The notes under the pieces: model-generated | What the model was told of the DNA's origin: nothing | Databases searched by the model: none | The model's input: the letters and a program-made list of their open reading frames with translations, nothing else | Source: Saksenaea vasiformis B4078 | Taxonomy: Eukaryota > Mucoromycota > Mucoromycetes > Mucorales > Saksenaeaceae | Direction of reading: 5' to 3' | Length of the DNA stretch: 64,000 nucleotides | Assembly (NCBI GenBank): GCA_000697055.1 | Contig: JNDT01001311.1 | Span: 25,781-89,780 of the forward strand | Translations under genes and position numbers: made by a program | In this document: positions 24,210 through 36,552 of the stretch, one piece after another | How the letters are laid out: the number at the start of each line of letters is the position of its first letter | How positions within the stretch are numbered: position 1 is the stretch's first letter

Positions 24210-24936
24210 ATGGTCAAATACGCTACTACACCGGCCAACCCCGCTAAGGGTAAGCAAAGACAAGTTGCGTTTTGTTTTGTAGGATTTTAACAGGTCAGCG
24301 TTCGATTTCATTAGCTGCCAAGTCCAAGGGTGCCTACCTTCGTGTCCACGTATGTATAACGAGAATGAGAGGAAAAAAGATATTGATCCGCGTATTTCTT
24401 TAGTTCAAGAACACCCGTGAAGTCGCCGCTGCCATCAAGGGTATGAAGTTGAGCAAGGCCTACGCTTACTTGAACAACGTCACCGAGCACAAGCAAGCCA
24501 TCCCCTTCCGTCGCTTCAACGGTGGTGTTGGTCGTACTGCTCAGGCCAAGGAGTTTGGTACCACCCAGGCTCGCTGGCCCGTTAAGTCTGTCAAGTTTGT
24601 CACTGACTTGCTGAAGAACGCTGAGAGCAATGCCGAGGTAGGATGAGCTGAATGGGAAAAAGAAAAATTGTAGAAATGTAATGCGACATCAATTAGGCCA
24701 AGGGTTTGAACGTCGAAGAGTTGTACATCTCCGGTGTTGTTGTGAACCAGGCTCCTAAGCACCGCCGCAGAACCTACCGTGCTCACGGTAGAATCAACCC
24801 CTTCATGACCTCGCCCTCTCACATCGAGGTTATCCTTACTGAGAAGGATGAGGTTGTTCCCAAGGCTACTGACAAGAAGGTTGTCCGTCTTAATGCTCGC
24901 CAGTTGGCTCGCAATGCCCGTCTCGCTCGTGCTTAA
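24210..24936 (+). CDS. RPL17: 60S ribosomal protein L17 (uL22)
   Basis: This is a structural protein of the large ribosomal subunit that lines the peptide exit tunnel. Four exons (24210-24249, 24315-24349, 24404-24637, 24697-24936) give 182 residues, close to the yeast protein's 184. The start [13 protein letters not shown] and the blocks [62 protein letters not shown] and [12 protein letters not shown] are those of eukaryotic L17. Exons 1 and 2 are tiny, a layout common in ribosomal protein genes. The codons of this gene are strongly biased to C- and G-ending forms (for example GCC, AAG, GTC) compared with neighbours, as expected for high expression. AATAAAAAT follows the stop by about 20 bases. 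Confidence 0.97.
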
Positions 24937-25251
24937 ATGTACAACCCGTAACACAATAAAAATTTATACATTGCATAGCAGATTGTTTGCTGTTTTGGTT
25001 GCACATTGCGTGTTGGTTGTTTTGGTGTTATACTGATAGATAGCAGGAAATCCAATTCATGTACGCAAATTCGCTTGACTGAAAGAAGTGATATCAGATC
25101 TTTTGCTTCACATTATCCATTTGTGGAAACCCCGATCACGGCAGGGCAGATGAGACAGTCCAAATTTGCAAAGCGCGCCAATGGTCGTTAAATAAGCGAT
25201 GGCGAATTGCAAAGCTGACTTGCGTCTTCTCTCTTCTCGTTTTCGTGTACA

Positions 25252-25770
25252 ATGGCGAATGTGAACAAACCGCGGGTCTCCATAGAGGTGAGGACATTAC
25301 TGGTCATAAGAGAACTATTTCTGAGATTGCAGCTAGTATTGTCCAAAATGTCGGTGGATGTTGCGTGCTGGTAAAAAAGAAAAAGAGAATATTGGGTCGC
25401 ATTGACGGGTCGGAATAGCGTGGATGGGGCAAGAACTGCTAACAACATTTGAATCCGAAATTGGTGAACTCGCATTGATTCCTGGTGATGTTGGCGTGTT
25501 CAGAATTAAGGCAAATGATGGTAAGAGCTGACAACGTCGAGTCCTACAACCGATGGATAATAATCTGGCAATAAAGAATTGATTTGGGACAGAAAAGAAC
25601 AAGGAGGATTTCCCGACGTCAAGCAATTGGTAAAAGAAAAGCATATATAACAACATCTAACCTTTGTACAGAAACAAGTGGTACGGGATGTGATTGCTCC
25701 TGATCGATCTCTTGGTCATTCAGATCGTAAGAAGGAAGAGGATTCATGCAAAACATGTCCACCTGTTTAG
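25252..25770 (+). CDS. SelW-like thioredoxin-fold (Rdx) protein with CxxC
   Basis: Rdx-family proteins (SelW, SelT, SelH) are small thioredoxin-like redox proteins; in animals the second active-site residue is often selenocysteine. Five small exons (25252-25287, 25337-25370, 25419-25520, 25577-25629, 25672-25770) join to 107 residues, so no long open frame marks the gene. The start MANVNKPRVSIEYCPKCRWM carries the active site C14-P-K-C17, both plain TGT codons. Downstream are the family blocks ELLTTFESEIGELALIPG, GVFRIKANDELIWDRK and GGFPDVKQLKQVVRDVIAP. The tail adds a second C-x-x-C (CKTC, residues 102-105) just before the end, which I do not associate with the core family. It lies 315 bases after RPL17 on the same strand. 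Splice phases all agree. Confidence 0.88.
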
Positions 25771-25861
25771 ATAGTCTTAACGATAATAAGCACACCTACT
25801 TTGTTATCTTTATTCTCTGCATTCGATAAACTTTGACTCGTGTACATTACTACTATCCAAA

Positions 25862-26062
25862 TCATAAGTTAACGTGTTTAAACTGGGTGTGCTGTTCTGA
25901 ATAAGGTGCTAACGGTGTAACAATCATTGCCATTACCTCACCTTGAGAATGTATGCTTCGAACACATGTCTTCCAGACGATCAGCGTGTCCTTGCAAGGT
26001 ATTTGAGCACTTGAACGAAAGCATTGCGCTAATAAATCTTGTGATACATCGGCTTCCGGCAT
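25862..26062 (-). CDS. Possible small Cys-containing protein (weak)
   Basis: A 66-codon frame lies between the converging SelW-like and ArgRS neighbours. It starts MPEADVSQDLLAQC and has cysteines spaced C-x8-C-x9-C (residues about 14, 23 and 33). The C-x9-C part recalls mitochondrial twin-CX9C proteins, but the full pattern is not present. A short alternative intron would change the C-terminus. Length is within chance. I list it only because the spacing is suggestive. Confidence 0.2.
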   Translation of the reverse strand: MPEADVSQDLLAQCFRSSAQIPCKDTLIVWKTCVRSIHSQGEVMAMIVTPLAPYSEQHTQFKHVNL

Positions 26063-26320
26063 GATCGCAGTGCTCTTCGTCGTTCATCATAGACAAGCTC
26101 TACAACAAGATTTATCTTCCTGTATACATATATACGCTGCTGGCTTCATTTTTTGCACAGAAGATCCTGCATCCAATGTAGATGAACTAAAAAGAAATAT
26201 GCTCAAAACGATGATTGTTCCTTTATATAACTGTACACCAGATGCAATAGTTTGCTTTTGCCTTTCCCTCTAAAACCAAAGGTATATCCATTTTCCTTTG
26301 CTCTATATTCATATGTTTCA

Positions 26321-28247
26321 TTACATGCGCTCCAAAGGTCGAATGCCCAAAAGAGTTAACCCGTTGCTCAGAGTTCTTCTGGCGGCCCAGAACATCAACA
26401 TCCTCGCCTTTCCGAGTTCTTCATCCATGCCTTTCACTCGAAGACGATGACTTGCCAAGCTTGTAGCATGGGAAAGTTTGAAAAGGTAATTCACCAGAGT
26501 ACACGGCTCCAATGCGGCAAAGGAGCTTCTCACCAGGTCAGGAAAGTAAGAGATCATCTGGACCAGCTCAAACGCCTCTCGCTCCTTCAATAATAAGAAG
26601 TTGCAATTGGGTACCACAGGTATCTCAGCCTTGCGCTCGATACTAGGTAAAATCTATTGTTTAAACCCGTCTACCTTAAATCAACAAAGATCAGACTTAC
26701 CCACATGCACGCGCGTGTGCATACTGCAGAAATACACCTGTGTCTCCCCGTGCATCTGTCATACGATCCCATGAAAACGAATAGTTCTTTGTCCGCTTCG
26801 ACTTCATGTCTTGGATAAGAATTGCGGATATTCCAAGACTATCAGCAGTTTGCTCAATGCAATCTGCTTCCACCGCGTTCTGGGCATCTTCACGTTGCAT
26901 ATATTCAGTGATCTTATCCTTTGCAGCATCAAGAATATCTTCCAAGAAGATGGCCGTTCCTTGACGAGTCGATATGCCGTTTATGCGGCCGAAACTGAGA
27001 TGCTCCAATTCTATGCCATCATACATCATTTCTGCAACTTTAAACACCTGCTTAAAGTATGTGTCCTGCTCCACACCCACAGTATAGAGAGCCTTGTCAA
27101 AGTTGTATCTCTCCTTGCGCATCATTATACTTGCCAAATCGCGAGTAATGTAAAGACTTGTACCATCTGCTCGTTGAATGACAGGCATTCCCAGGTTAAA
27201 TTCCTGAAGATTAACAGCATATGCTCCATCTTCCATCCTGGTCAGCAGATTCTGTGCTCGTAGTCGCTGATACACTTTAGGAATATAGTCGCTTACTTCT
27301 GACTCGCCCGAGTAGGTGTCAAAATGGACCCCGAGTCGGTCATAGATCGAGGCATACGATGCGATACTCATATCCTTCAATCTTCTCCATAGTGCCAAGG
27401 AAGTTTCATCACCTAAGATTCTCTACTAAATGAAATGCAACTCAATCGTCTTTCCCGCTTACCCTCTTCCATGCGCTTAAAATAGGCATTGGCTAAGATG
27501 TGAAGCTCTGGATTTTTCTTTGCTTCTTTGTTAATTTTAACATAAACGTCGTATAAATGATGGATAGGATTGTTTTTCAGTAATGTTTCGTCTCCGTATC
27601 TCTCGAAGCCCACAGCCAAAAGACCTATGGCGAGTCAGTCAGGATCAGCAGCGTGCTGCGCACTTCGTACCATACTGTTTTCCCCAATCTCCCAAATAAT
27701 TGATGCCAACGACGTTATATCCCATGGCTTCATGAATCCTCTTGGCGAAGTTGCCTAAGATCGTGCTGCGTAGATGCCCTGCATGAAAGGGTTTGGCGAT
27801 ATTTGGCGAGCTGTAGTCAATCACAACGGTTCCTTTTCGGTCCGCGTCTGCCCATCCATATCTTTCCTGCTCTCTATGGACTTGCAGTAACACTTGCTTG
27901 GTAAATTCAGGCTGTCGCACTCGAAAATGAACTTGATTCTCATGAGCCGTCGCGCTTTCAATCAACGCATCGCCTCGGAACTATGACAGAATGGGAGGGT
28001 CAAATCGACATGCTTCAAGAGAACAGAGAATTACATTGCTAGCAATGTCTGCTGACCATGCCTTGGAAGATACGTCCGGAGCAGCGTCTGGCCATTTCGC
28101 TCGAAGTTTGTCCAGGGAAAGAATAAACTGGCTATCAGTTTTTTTACCAGGAATCAGAAGAAGATTACTGAGCTGTGATTCGGAACATCGTATCAGAGAC
28201 GAAAGCTGTTTTCCTATAGCCTGTCTGAATTGTAACGATGTCGCCAT
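26321..28247 (-). CDS. Arginyl-tRNA synthetase
   Basis: This class I enzyme charges tRNA-Arg with arginine. Five exons (28247-28035, 27980-27671, 27624-27463, 27412-26701, 26642-26321) give 572 residues, near the usual fungal length. The order of motifs is standard. After an N-terminal additional domain come [17 protein letters not shown] (the HIGH-like signature), [42 protein letters not shown] in the core, a KMSK-type loop degenerate as in other ArgRS (GISTRQGT) and [10 protein letters not shown]. The C-terminal helical anticodon-binding domain ends PLERM. I cannot tell whether the product is cytosolic, mitochondrial or both; no clear presequence is seen from this start. All intron phases close. 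Confidence 0.95.
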
Positions 28248-31200
28248 TAGCTACCGTAACGTAGTACTCTTGATACGATAGAAATGAAAACGAGGTCACT
28301 TCAACAGCAATCGCTGTCGGAGTGTATATGACATTCGAGATCGGCTTACACAGAGTTGTGATGTGCAAAAGATGGTTATACTAGGAGTCTCAGTGAACGT
28401 CAACGGTTATCAATGGAATTATAGTTACAACAATGGAACAGGAAAGCCGTTGTTCTTGTCGAGGTGTACAACAGATAGTCGATTTATGCAACTCTTATCC
28501 TCAGGAGATAAAAGAAAGAAAGTTGACTACTTGGCTGCTGAAGCGCATCGGGAATAAAGTCAATCTAGTCCTTCGACCAGATACCTTTATAAAGCGGCCT
28601 TTGCATATCTCTTTTCGTATTCAGTGTTGCTTCTCTAATTTCATAGCTTCTGGGCATTTCATGTTTTGGGGCATCTAGGAATTCATTGCCAACCTTCTTT
28701 TGTCTGCTTGTAGTGGCGTTGACACTTCCACATTAGCTGAAACGCGAGTTTACAGAACTGTAGATTTATCGTCGACCCTGTCAGCACATGATGAATATTC
28801 AGTCAGGGATACTTAGCATTGTCTGGTATCGTTCCTTTAAGGCGGCCCATAAGACACTGTTTTCATTATTCATGCGTCAATGACTTCCTATGTTGCCAGC
28901 CTTAAGTCATAGTTAGTTTCTCTTAATGGTTATATCGGTAAACATCAGATGACAGACAGATGCTAAAAAAGTACTTACACTATCTATATCTATATATATG
29001 CATAGTCTTGTGTGCTTCGGCTGTGCGATGTCCATGAACGTTGTGCAGTTGGTTTGTTCATCACTCACCAATGCAGACGGTCAGCGCGCTATGAGATAAC
29101 GCTTAACGTGGCCCATGTGCATCCATTTGAGTAGCAATCCATCCAAGCTTGCAGATAATTTTCCATGTCGACATAAATGGTCATCTCCCGTGTCTAAGAT
29201 ACCCGCCCTTTTCTATTGACCTTCAAATGTTCGGAATTCCGTCTTTTCTATCTTTTTTGACGAGAAGTCGCCTCAAACCTACGCGACAATTGTGACAGCT
29301 ACATATCATCAGCTGTTGTACACTGTTTATTGAATGCATTTTTACACTACTCTATGTAAATCTTGCGTCCATCAGGAGCCGGTCTTGCACTAAGGAAGAG
29401 ATGAAATATGCGGTTATCAGTGTAAATTGGCGATAAAACAATACTCCACTTACGTCAACTTGGTTCCCATATGGACGCAAAATTTATTCGAGCAGCATAA
29501 AAATTCATTCACGGTTAGTAAATGGAAGATACTTCGATGCCACTTCACTTACTCCCGAGGGGCATAGCTATATAATGGCAGCAGCCTGCCCCGCATCTGA
29601 CGCGATGGGGACGGCAGAGGAGATTATAGTGACATAAATGCCACTTTGGGTTTTTACGCCGTGCAGAGGACTTGAAGCGATGCAACGTCTGGCGAGGTTC
29701 TGTCGTGGAAGTTGGATAACCCAGTTTGCGATAATACTTGCCTACCTGGTGGTGAACAAGGGGCTACACCACAGCCGAGACGGTTCGGGACAGAGGTCAT
29801 GCAGGCTAAAGAATAGACGTAAAGACATGAATAATCCTGTATGTATATAAATTGACATCCTTACCGGGATGCCTTTTTGAAAAACAGAGCCAAAGAATTT
29901 AAAAATGATTCATCCGTGTCTTTAAATACGGATCATTTTGGATGGAACCTATTCTTACCTTGAGCACATTTTTACTTCTTTCCGACAGAATATTGGGAAA
30001 TCGATCACTGAAGTACCTCAATGCAAAGATAATGTTCTTGCTTCAACGGAACGTTTGCCTTACCTTGAGACATTTTTGCTGCTTTCGGAAGAATACCGAA
30101 AAACCATCGCTGAAGCACTTTAATGCAACATTGAGGTTACCCAGGCTCGAACTATTCCTTGGATTAATGCAAATGAACCACTTCTTCACGCCAAGACGCA
30201 TCACTCTCCAGCGCTAAAATTACTTGGATTGAACGTCTCATAATATTTATCTGACGCAAACGTGGATTCCAAATCCGGTATTTCTACTAGTCTTTTTGCT
30301 CTTACAATAATTAGTGTGGCATATTTCTGAGGTATATTGTCTAAAATGCAAGGGAGTCGTTCAAGTCTGCCCACCAATCTTCAGTAAGGTTTGCCTGCCG
30401 ACATTCAAACTTTCAACTCAAGTGTCATGACTGTCACTCTGAACTGATTAATAGTGATGCAAGTATCCACGAGATTTGTTTCACATACAAATGTTGTCAA
30501 TTTCCGATGTACCGCTCTTTTTGGCAGAGTACCACTCGGCGAACTATTTGCTTGATTGAGAACATATTGGATCTCGACCTTTCCTTCAGGATCTAAGGTT
30601 TTACTGTCTGGTCAAGAGGAACTCGGACAATAGTCTACCTTAGTACGTCATTGGTATTGGAAGTATAACATCGATTATCGGAGTGTGTCGCGTATAGAAA
30701 GAGTACGCGCATGCAGATGGCTTATTTCGAGTCCAACATCTGTGATCCTATTGTAGTAGTTCTATAGTCAGTACCTGTGACTATGAAGCTTTAATTAATG
30801 GTAGAATAGTGCTAACAATGCGAAGATGAGCGTGATACTTGTTTCTTTTTCCTCATCGCACCCATATATAGCCTGAACTGAAGAGAGAACGAAATAATAT
30901 TCCGAATCGCCGAGTCAATAAGCAAAAAAAAATTTTTTTGATTCAAAATAGCTCGATCTAGCTGTATGCTTGAAAAGTCCAAAAGTCTATCATATAAAAC
31001 CTTTACAACAAAATTTGCGATTTCTTTTTTTGTGGGTAAATTTCATATTTAGGTCTGCATGTTATCTATGAAATGCATAATTACGGTGAGGTAAATTGTC
31101 GCGAAAATCGGAAGTTTCTACATGAAAACGATAATCTTGGTACGGTAAAATCTTTTCATGGATACAAACTAGCATTTCAGTAATTTGCGTTGTATCAAGA

Positions 31201-31453
31201 AGAAGCGTAGAATGATGATGTTTTTCACCCTTTTTGACGGTATAGGAGGAGAAGCAAACAAGATTTTATTATAGAGTGCCACCGCAAAAAGAAAACTCTG
31301 ACGTGGGTAATTCGGTGCTTGAATTCGAAAAAATGCACCAAATTTCCCCCATTAAACCGTGTTTGTGTTTTTGTTGTTGTCCAACTATCTCCGTGAACCA
31401 GCGGCAAACTTTGTTCCATCTTTCACGCAGCTTCATCCACAGCCAGGTTTTCT
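28248..31453. other. Gene-poor stretch with repeat copy B
   Basis: No intact gene is seen. It contains dispersed repeat copy B (29890-30225), an AT microsatellite-like run near 28980-29000, and a locally GC-richer patch at 29560-29800. In that patch one plus-strand frame (about 29420-29825) reads fairly protein-like but is interrupted by one TAG and two TGA codons, so at best it is a decayed gene. Near 30930-30945 there is an A-then-T tract. The last 200 bases precede the sirtuin gene. Confidence 0.45.
29890..30225 (+). repeat. Dispersed repeat, copy B
   Basis: This is the plus-strand partner of 1450-1825. It begins in an A-rich leader, then TTTAAATACGGATCATTTTG at 29921, then two tandem units of about 105 bases each holding GACATTTTT..CTGCTTTC and CCATCGCTGAAGCA variants, then GAGGTTACCCAGG and CACGCCAAGACGCATCACT. 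It is not coding: both tandem units carry stops in all frames when compared with copy A. Confidence 0.75.
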
Positions 31454-32647
31454 ATGAAAGTGAAAATCGCCATTTCAGAACCGCGAGAGGTCATTGATCC
31501 ACTGGTCGCTGATCTTGCTGCTTGCATTGCTAGAAGTAAGCGTGCACTGGTTGTCACTGGTGCGGGGATCTCCTGCACTGGAGGAATTCCTGTAAGAACT
31601 AGTCTTTCAACTTTTTCTTTTCTGCGTACATACGCGCTTTAGAGGTGTGATCTAACATTCTGTCAATGTTAGGATTTTCGTTCAGCCGATGGTCTCTACA
31701 ACTTGGTCAAAAAGAAACACCCCAAGGTGGTTCTGCGAGGTGCAGAGTTGTTTGATGCGATGCTTTTCAGGGATGAAAAAAGGATTCGATGCTTTTACAC
31801 ATTTATGGCCGAATTAAAAAAGTTGATCAACACTGCCACACCTACGCCCACGCATACGTTTATACGAAGCCTTAACGAAAAAGGACAGTTGATGCGATGT
31901 TACACACAGAACATTGACTGTCTAGAAGAAGCACTTGATCTTCCTGTAGTGCAGCTGCACGGTACAATGAGCAAAGTGAAATGTACACTGTGTTCGGCTT
32001 CGTACGAATTTACGGCAGATTATGAAAAACAATTCCGCGAAGGTGCCCCACCAGCGTGTCCAAAATGTGAATCTGTGGACAGTGAACGCGCACGACTCGG
32101 TAAACGACAATTAGCCACTGGTACTTTGCGACCAGATATTGTGCTTTACAACGAAGCCCATCCCGAGGGCGACACCATTGGTCAGCTGCAGGTCAGCGAT
32201 CTGAAGAAAAAGCCTGATCTAATGATTATCATGGGCACATCCCTTAAAATCGCCGGCGTTAAGAAATTTATCAAGCAAGCTGCGCGTGCTATTCACAGCA
32301 CAAAAACGGGTCGCGTCGTTTTTGTCAATAAAACGCCAGCTACGAAAGAATGGGACAAGATTTTCGACTACGAAGTGATTGGCAGCACCGATGAATGGGT
32401 TAAGATGACAGAACTCAAGCTGCAAGATCAACAAGCTATGACTGCTGCAAAATTACGGTTAAAACGGTCAATGTCTGATATCAAAGAAGAAGCTGACGAA
32501 AATGAAAAGGAAAATGCCGGCAAAAGCCGCACGACTCGGACGACGAAACGATCAAAGACTACGGAGGCAAAAGCGACACAAACGACTTTATCCACATTTT
32601 GTGTGACCAAACGAACAGCCATGAAAGTCTCCAAAAAAGGATTGTAA
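31454..32647 (+). CDS. Sirtuin deacetylase, Hst3/Hst4 type
   Basis: Sirtuins are NAD-dependent protein deacylases. The Hst3/Hst4 type removes acetyl from histone H3 Lys56 in fungi and supports genome stability. Two exons (31454-31591, 31673-32647) give 370 residues. Visible motifs are GAGISCTGGIPDFRSADGLY (NAD-binding, residues 36-55), CYTQNID (122-128), the catalytic His142 in VQLHGTM, zinc cysteines C150-x2-C153 and C175-x2-C178, RPDIVLYNEAHPEG and IIMGTSLKIAGVK. The spacing and YNEAHPEGD block match Hst3/4 rather than Sir2/Hst2. After residue 290 the tail is charged and likely disordered, with a KEN tripeptide (325-327) and a PCNA-box-like QTTLSTF (349-355). The gene converges on the ArAE_2 gene; the stop codons lie 230 bases apart. 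Confidence 0.93.
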
Positions 32648-32881
32648 AGATGAAGAAAAAGACATCTCTCTCTCTCTCTTTTCATGCAATATTCCTCTTG
32701 TTTTTCTCTTTTTTCGCTTTTTTTTTTTCTTTCTTGCTTTTTTTTTCTTATCGTAGACACTTTTTCTATCTTAATGTATAAAGTTCTCTCTCTCTCTTTC
32801 TTTCTTTTTTTATTTTGAATTGTTAAATACATACAATACATGTGACAATGCGGTAAAAAAGGTATAAATAATACAGCTCAA

Positions 32882-35800
32882 CTAATGTCTATAATCAAGC
32901 CAGCGACTAACACTATCAGGACCTACGAGGTCTCGGATAGTAGAAATCAGCTGTTCAATTTCGACCGCTAGCTGTTCAGAATTCATCAAATATGCACTAT
33001 AGTACGTGACATCTAGATCGTGCAGTCTTTCAGCTCTAAATGATGGTAGCGAACGTACTTTCATAGTTAGATTTCGCCTCGCTCTCGTTGGTCGCAAGAT
33101 GTAAGGTGGAAGTGGTGTCTTGTTGACCAACGCATTAGCCCCCAGTTGGAATGCTGTTAGGAAAGATGATATCTAGAATATATAATTTAGATTAAATCAC
33201 TAGAAAAGCCGCGTAATTTACCAATTCTTTACGCTCCTTCCAAGTCTGTTTAACGAGCTTTATCCGCCAGCGTACATCTGTTTTCTCCAGAGAGTTCTCC
33301 ATAGCTACCATTATATGAAGGATATTATCCAGTATCTGCAACATATGCAGATACTTCTCTTCTGGGAAAATGCCGCGCAACGCTGGCTCAAATCGACTTT
33401 GTTCCAACAATACACGAGCTGACTTAATTTGGCGCCGGATGCTTTGGGACAGGCTATAGAAAAGTTTACGGTTCCTTAGTTGCACTACTTCGTCTTGTCT
33501 CGAGATTTTCAGTACGAGAGCCAGAAAACTCGAATAGAGTGTACTAAGTTCACCAAGGGTATTAGCAATCCGGCGCCGCAATTCAACTCGGCCCGTTGTT
33601 GGGAAGGGGAGAACCAAAATGATGTGCGCACCAGCAACACCTACGACGACAGACACCAACCTCTATTGAGAAGAAGAAGAACATGTTACACCTGATGCTG
33701 TACGGTCGTCCTTTTTTCTAAAAAAAAAATTACCTGCCAAGCAACGTCGAGAATGGTATAACTTTGGCCCTCTTGGATATGATTGTAGGTATAACCGATA
33801 GCTGACAAAGCTTTAACATCACTAAACATAGGACAGTAACGTACTTACTGAGAGATATAGTAATAAGACTGAACATGCCGGCAGGCTTCCAGAACTGACC
33901 CTTCAGATACACCAGCCAGCAGGGAAGGTTGAAGATAAACGTCAAGACCAAAAGCCCTGCAACGTTTCCACGGGCTGCAACCCAGATGATCATAGCAATG
34001 ACAACCCCTACAAATGATCCGACCGTCCTTGTCACGGTACTATGCGAATACCACTATTAGAATATGCGTATGCGAAATTAGTAAATTACCCAAAAAAGTT
34101 ACTGCCCATGGATGGACCCATCCAAATAAGTGCAACCACAACAGACCACTGCCCTCGTACATCATTGTACCACCCGACGGAGGAATTCAGGAACGCAGGA
34201 AGCGACAGAAGCATGACTAGAATGCCAGCACGAAGAGCAAATAATGTCTCGGCAGTGTACAAGTATTTCACACTGAAAACATACCACGTGTAGCAAAAGC
34301 GTTGGAATGAAGTAGCAGGAAATGCGACATCTGGATCATGATAAGTGAGTGGGTCTAGTGCACTTTCAGCCGCAAGCGCTGGTCCTGGGCGTTGCGCCGA
34401 TTTCTGTCCTACTACGCCTCTGGCGGATGGAAATAGCCGATTGTACTGCTCTTCCATGTCTAGCATCGCTGTGTGTTGGGTCAGAGTCCTCTGAATAGTT
34501 AACGGATTGTTTTGCGCAATGGCACTCGGGACATCAAGATCAAAATCTTCGTCGGACTTGTGCTTGTTCTGAAGCAGATTCCGAAGCGACATATGCGGCA
34601 TCCAAATCTTCCGCTTCTTGCGAACGTTGTCCATTTCGTAGATCAAGGATGAAAGGGTATACACTTTTTCACAGTACTCACGCAAGTTAAACTGAAATAA
34701 AAGTAATAGGAACAAGATCCGCCGTGGCGCCTGACAGGTGTACAGGCGGTCGAGTCCATCCAAACGATGTCGGTCAAATCGCTCGATCGCTGCCATTAAG
34801 GCTAATGAAGGGTCCACGTTTCTTGGTTGGGGAAGAGGTTCGAGCTTGCAGAAGAACCGATAAAAGGACGGCTTATTGTTTAGTCGTGGGTCGATCCGTT
34901 GCATTCGCTGCAGTCGTTTGATTGATTCAGATACAGCATCAGAGCACGCTCTGACGAGATCCAGGTAGATTGGCCGTATCTCATGCATCACTTCGTTATA
35001 TTCTTTTCGCCAAGCACTTGGTGTACATGCCGCTTCATCCAGTCTGACTGTTTCGCCTTCCAAATACGGTTTGCCTTCAGCGCCAGAACCGGAAGATATG
35101 CGGGCATTGGGTGTGGTTGCAGATGACGAACGAATGCCTAGATCGACCTCTTTTTTATGTTCGTCTTCGTCATCATGCACGTCGTATTCATCGTTTTCCT
35201 CAGCGTCACTTCCCATATCGATCTCGCTTTCGCTATCGTTCATGTCGGTAGTCTTAATGCTGGCTGTAGTGGTGGTGCTACTGTTCCTCCTCCTATTTCG
35301 CTTATTTTGTGCAGAAGTAGGATCTAATTCATCCCTTGCAGCAAATTTCCTTAAACGATCGGCTAGGCGGTGTCGTATCTCTGCCTTTCGCATATTACTT
35401 TCCATTACTCTGCTTAATCCAATTCCTTGAATGGGAACGCGCATGGCTTTGATCACTTTTGTTATCGCACTAGCGTCCACTGGTGCAATGTAGTTAAAGC
35501 TGACCTCACGGCGAATCACACGCTTTGTGTTTACTAACGTCGAAATGTCGTTGTCAATCATTTGATGAATTTTGGCTAGCGATTCAGGCTGGAATCGAGT
35601 GAGTGAATGATCTTCTAGTACTGTCACATGGAGAAATCCGTCGATTTGGCGACGCGCTATACCATCAAACGTTTCGAGTAACTTAGTGAGTTGTTCTACG
35701 AATGTTCGTGTTGAATTTTCGGGAAAAATGGCAATATTGACGATAAACACCAAAAAGAATCCGATCAAGACAGGTATATAAAGCGATAACTAAAAGTCAT

Positions 35801-36552
35801 TGTCAGCAACTACTGTTGAAAATGCAAGAGGTCAAGATTACCGTTCCTCTCGGTGACCACTCATCTTCAAGGATTGAGGTTGTTAGACTCACGACCATGA
35901 TACTAGCCGAAAGCATGCCTGTTTAAAAAAAAAACGGAAAAAGTTAACAAATTTTCGGGATCGATGACGCCTGATCATTTATTCGGTGTTACCTCCCACG
36001 TTTGCTTGATCCACTTTCACCCGAACATAGTTTAGGCCAAAGGCTCCCGTGAATTCAAACATAGCAGCAATAGCGCACATCTTAGGCTGCGCAAGGCGAG
36101 TATCTGTAGGATCACGTACTAACGATGCGCAATAAGTGCCTAACAGAGACCATCCTGCAGCGACGGTACACATGATGGTACCGAACGTGATGCTCTATAG
36201 TCGGAGTTATCGGTTAAGGGAAACACCGACGCTTTTTCTTTTTCCTGTGTGTTCTTTATTTTACCTCTGCAATCATTCCATATGATTTGGAAGGATGCAC
36301 AAATTCAACTGCCACAGATGCAAAAACGATCCCAACTTGAGTTTTTTCCCGAATTGATTCGACCATCAGCAGGCTCAATGCAATGGTAACGGCGATGTCG
36401 GCTTTTAGAATTTTCAGAACTGCAGACCATGTGAGTGATTGCCAGATGCCATACAGACGTTGTCTGATTGTTTGAAGTGGTAATGTGTGGCCGGACAACG
36501 GCGAGAAATGAAAGCTATGGCGTGTTGAAAATGCATCATCCTTGTTGTTCAT
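32882..36552 (-). CDS. ArAE_2/FUSC-type multi-pass membrane protein
   Basis: This belongs to the fungal family annotated as putative ER or plasma-membrane transporters related to bacterial aromatic acid exporters (ArAE_2_N plus DUF2421). Substrates are unknown. Eight exons (36552-36265, 36194-35993, 35918-35842, 35789-34090, 34039-33849, 33801-33734, 33662-33222, 33172-32882) give 1085 residues. There are two hydrophobic bundles: one in about residues 47-215 (ending LIGFFLVFIVNIAIFPENS) and one in about 700-870, including VGSFVGVVIAMIIWVAARG and LLVLTFIFNLPCWLVYL. Between them is a long soluble region with an acidic, Ser-rich segment near residues 340-390. The C-terminus (RRRIANTLGELSTLYSSFLA onward) is the DUF2421-like part. 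The 47-base intron at 33848-33802 was chosen because it alone keeps frame. Confidence 0.88.

Noticed and set aside
29560..29720. In-frame TGA codons as possible selenocysteine
   Set aside because: No redox motif (CxxU or UxxC) surrounds them and no SECIS-like hairpin was recognised downstream; decay or chance is simpler.
35071..35430. 119-codon plus-strand frame with Ser and Leu runs
   Set aside because: It is antisense to the acidic, Ser-rich loop of the ArAE_2/FUSC gene.
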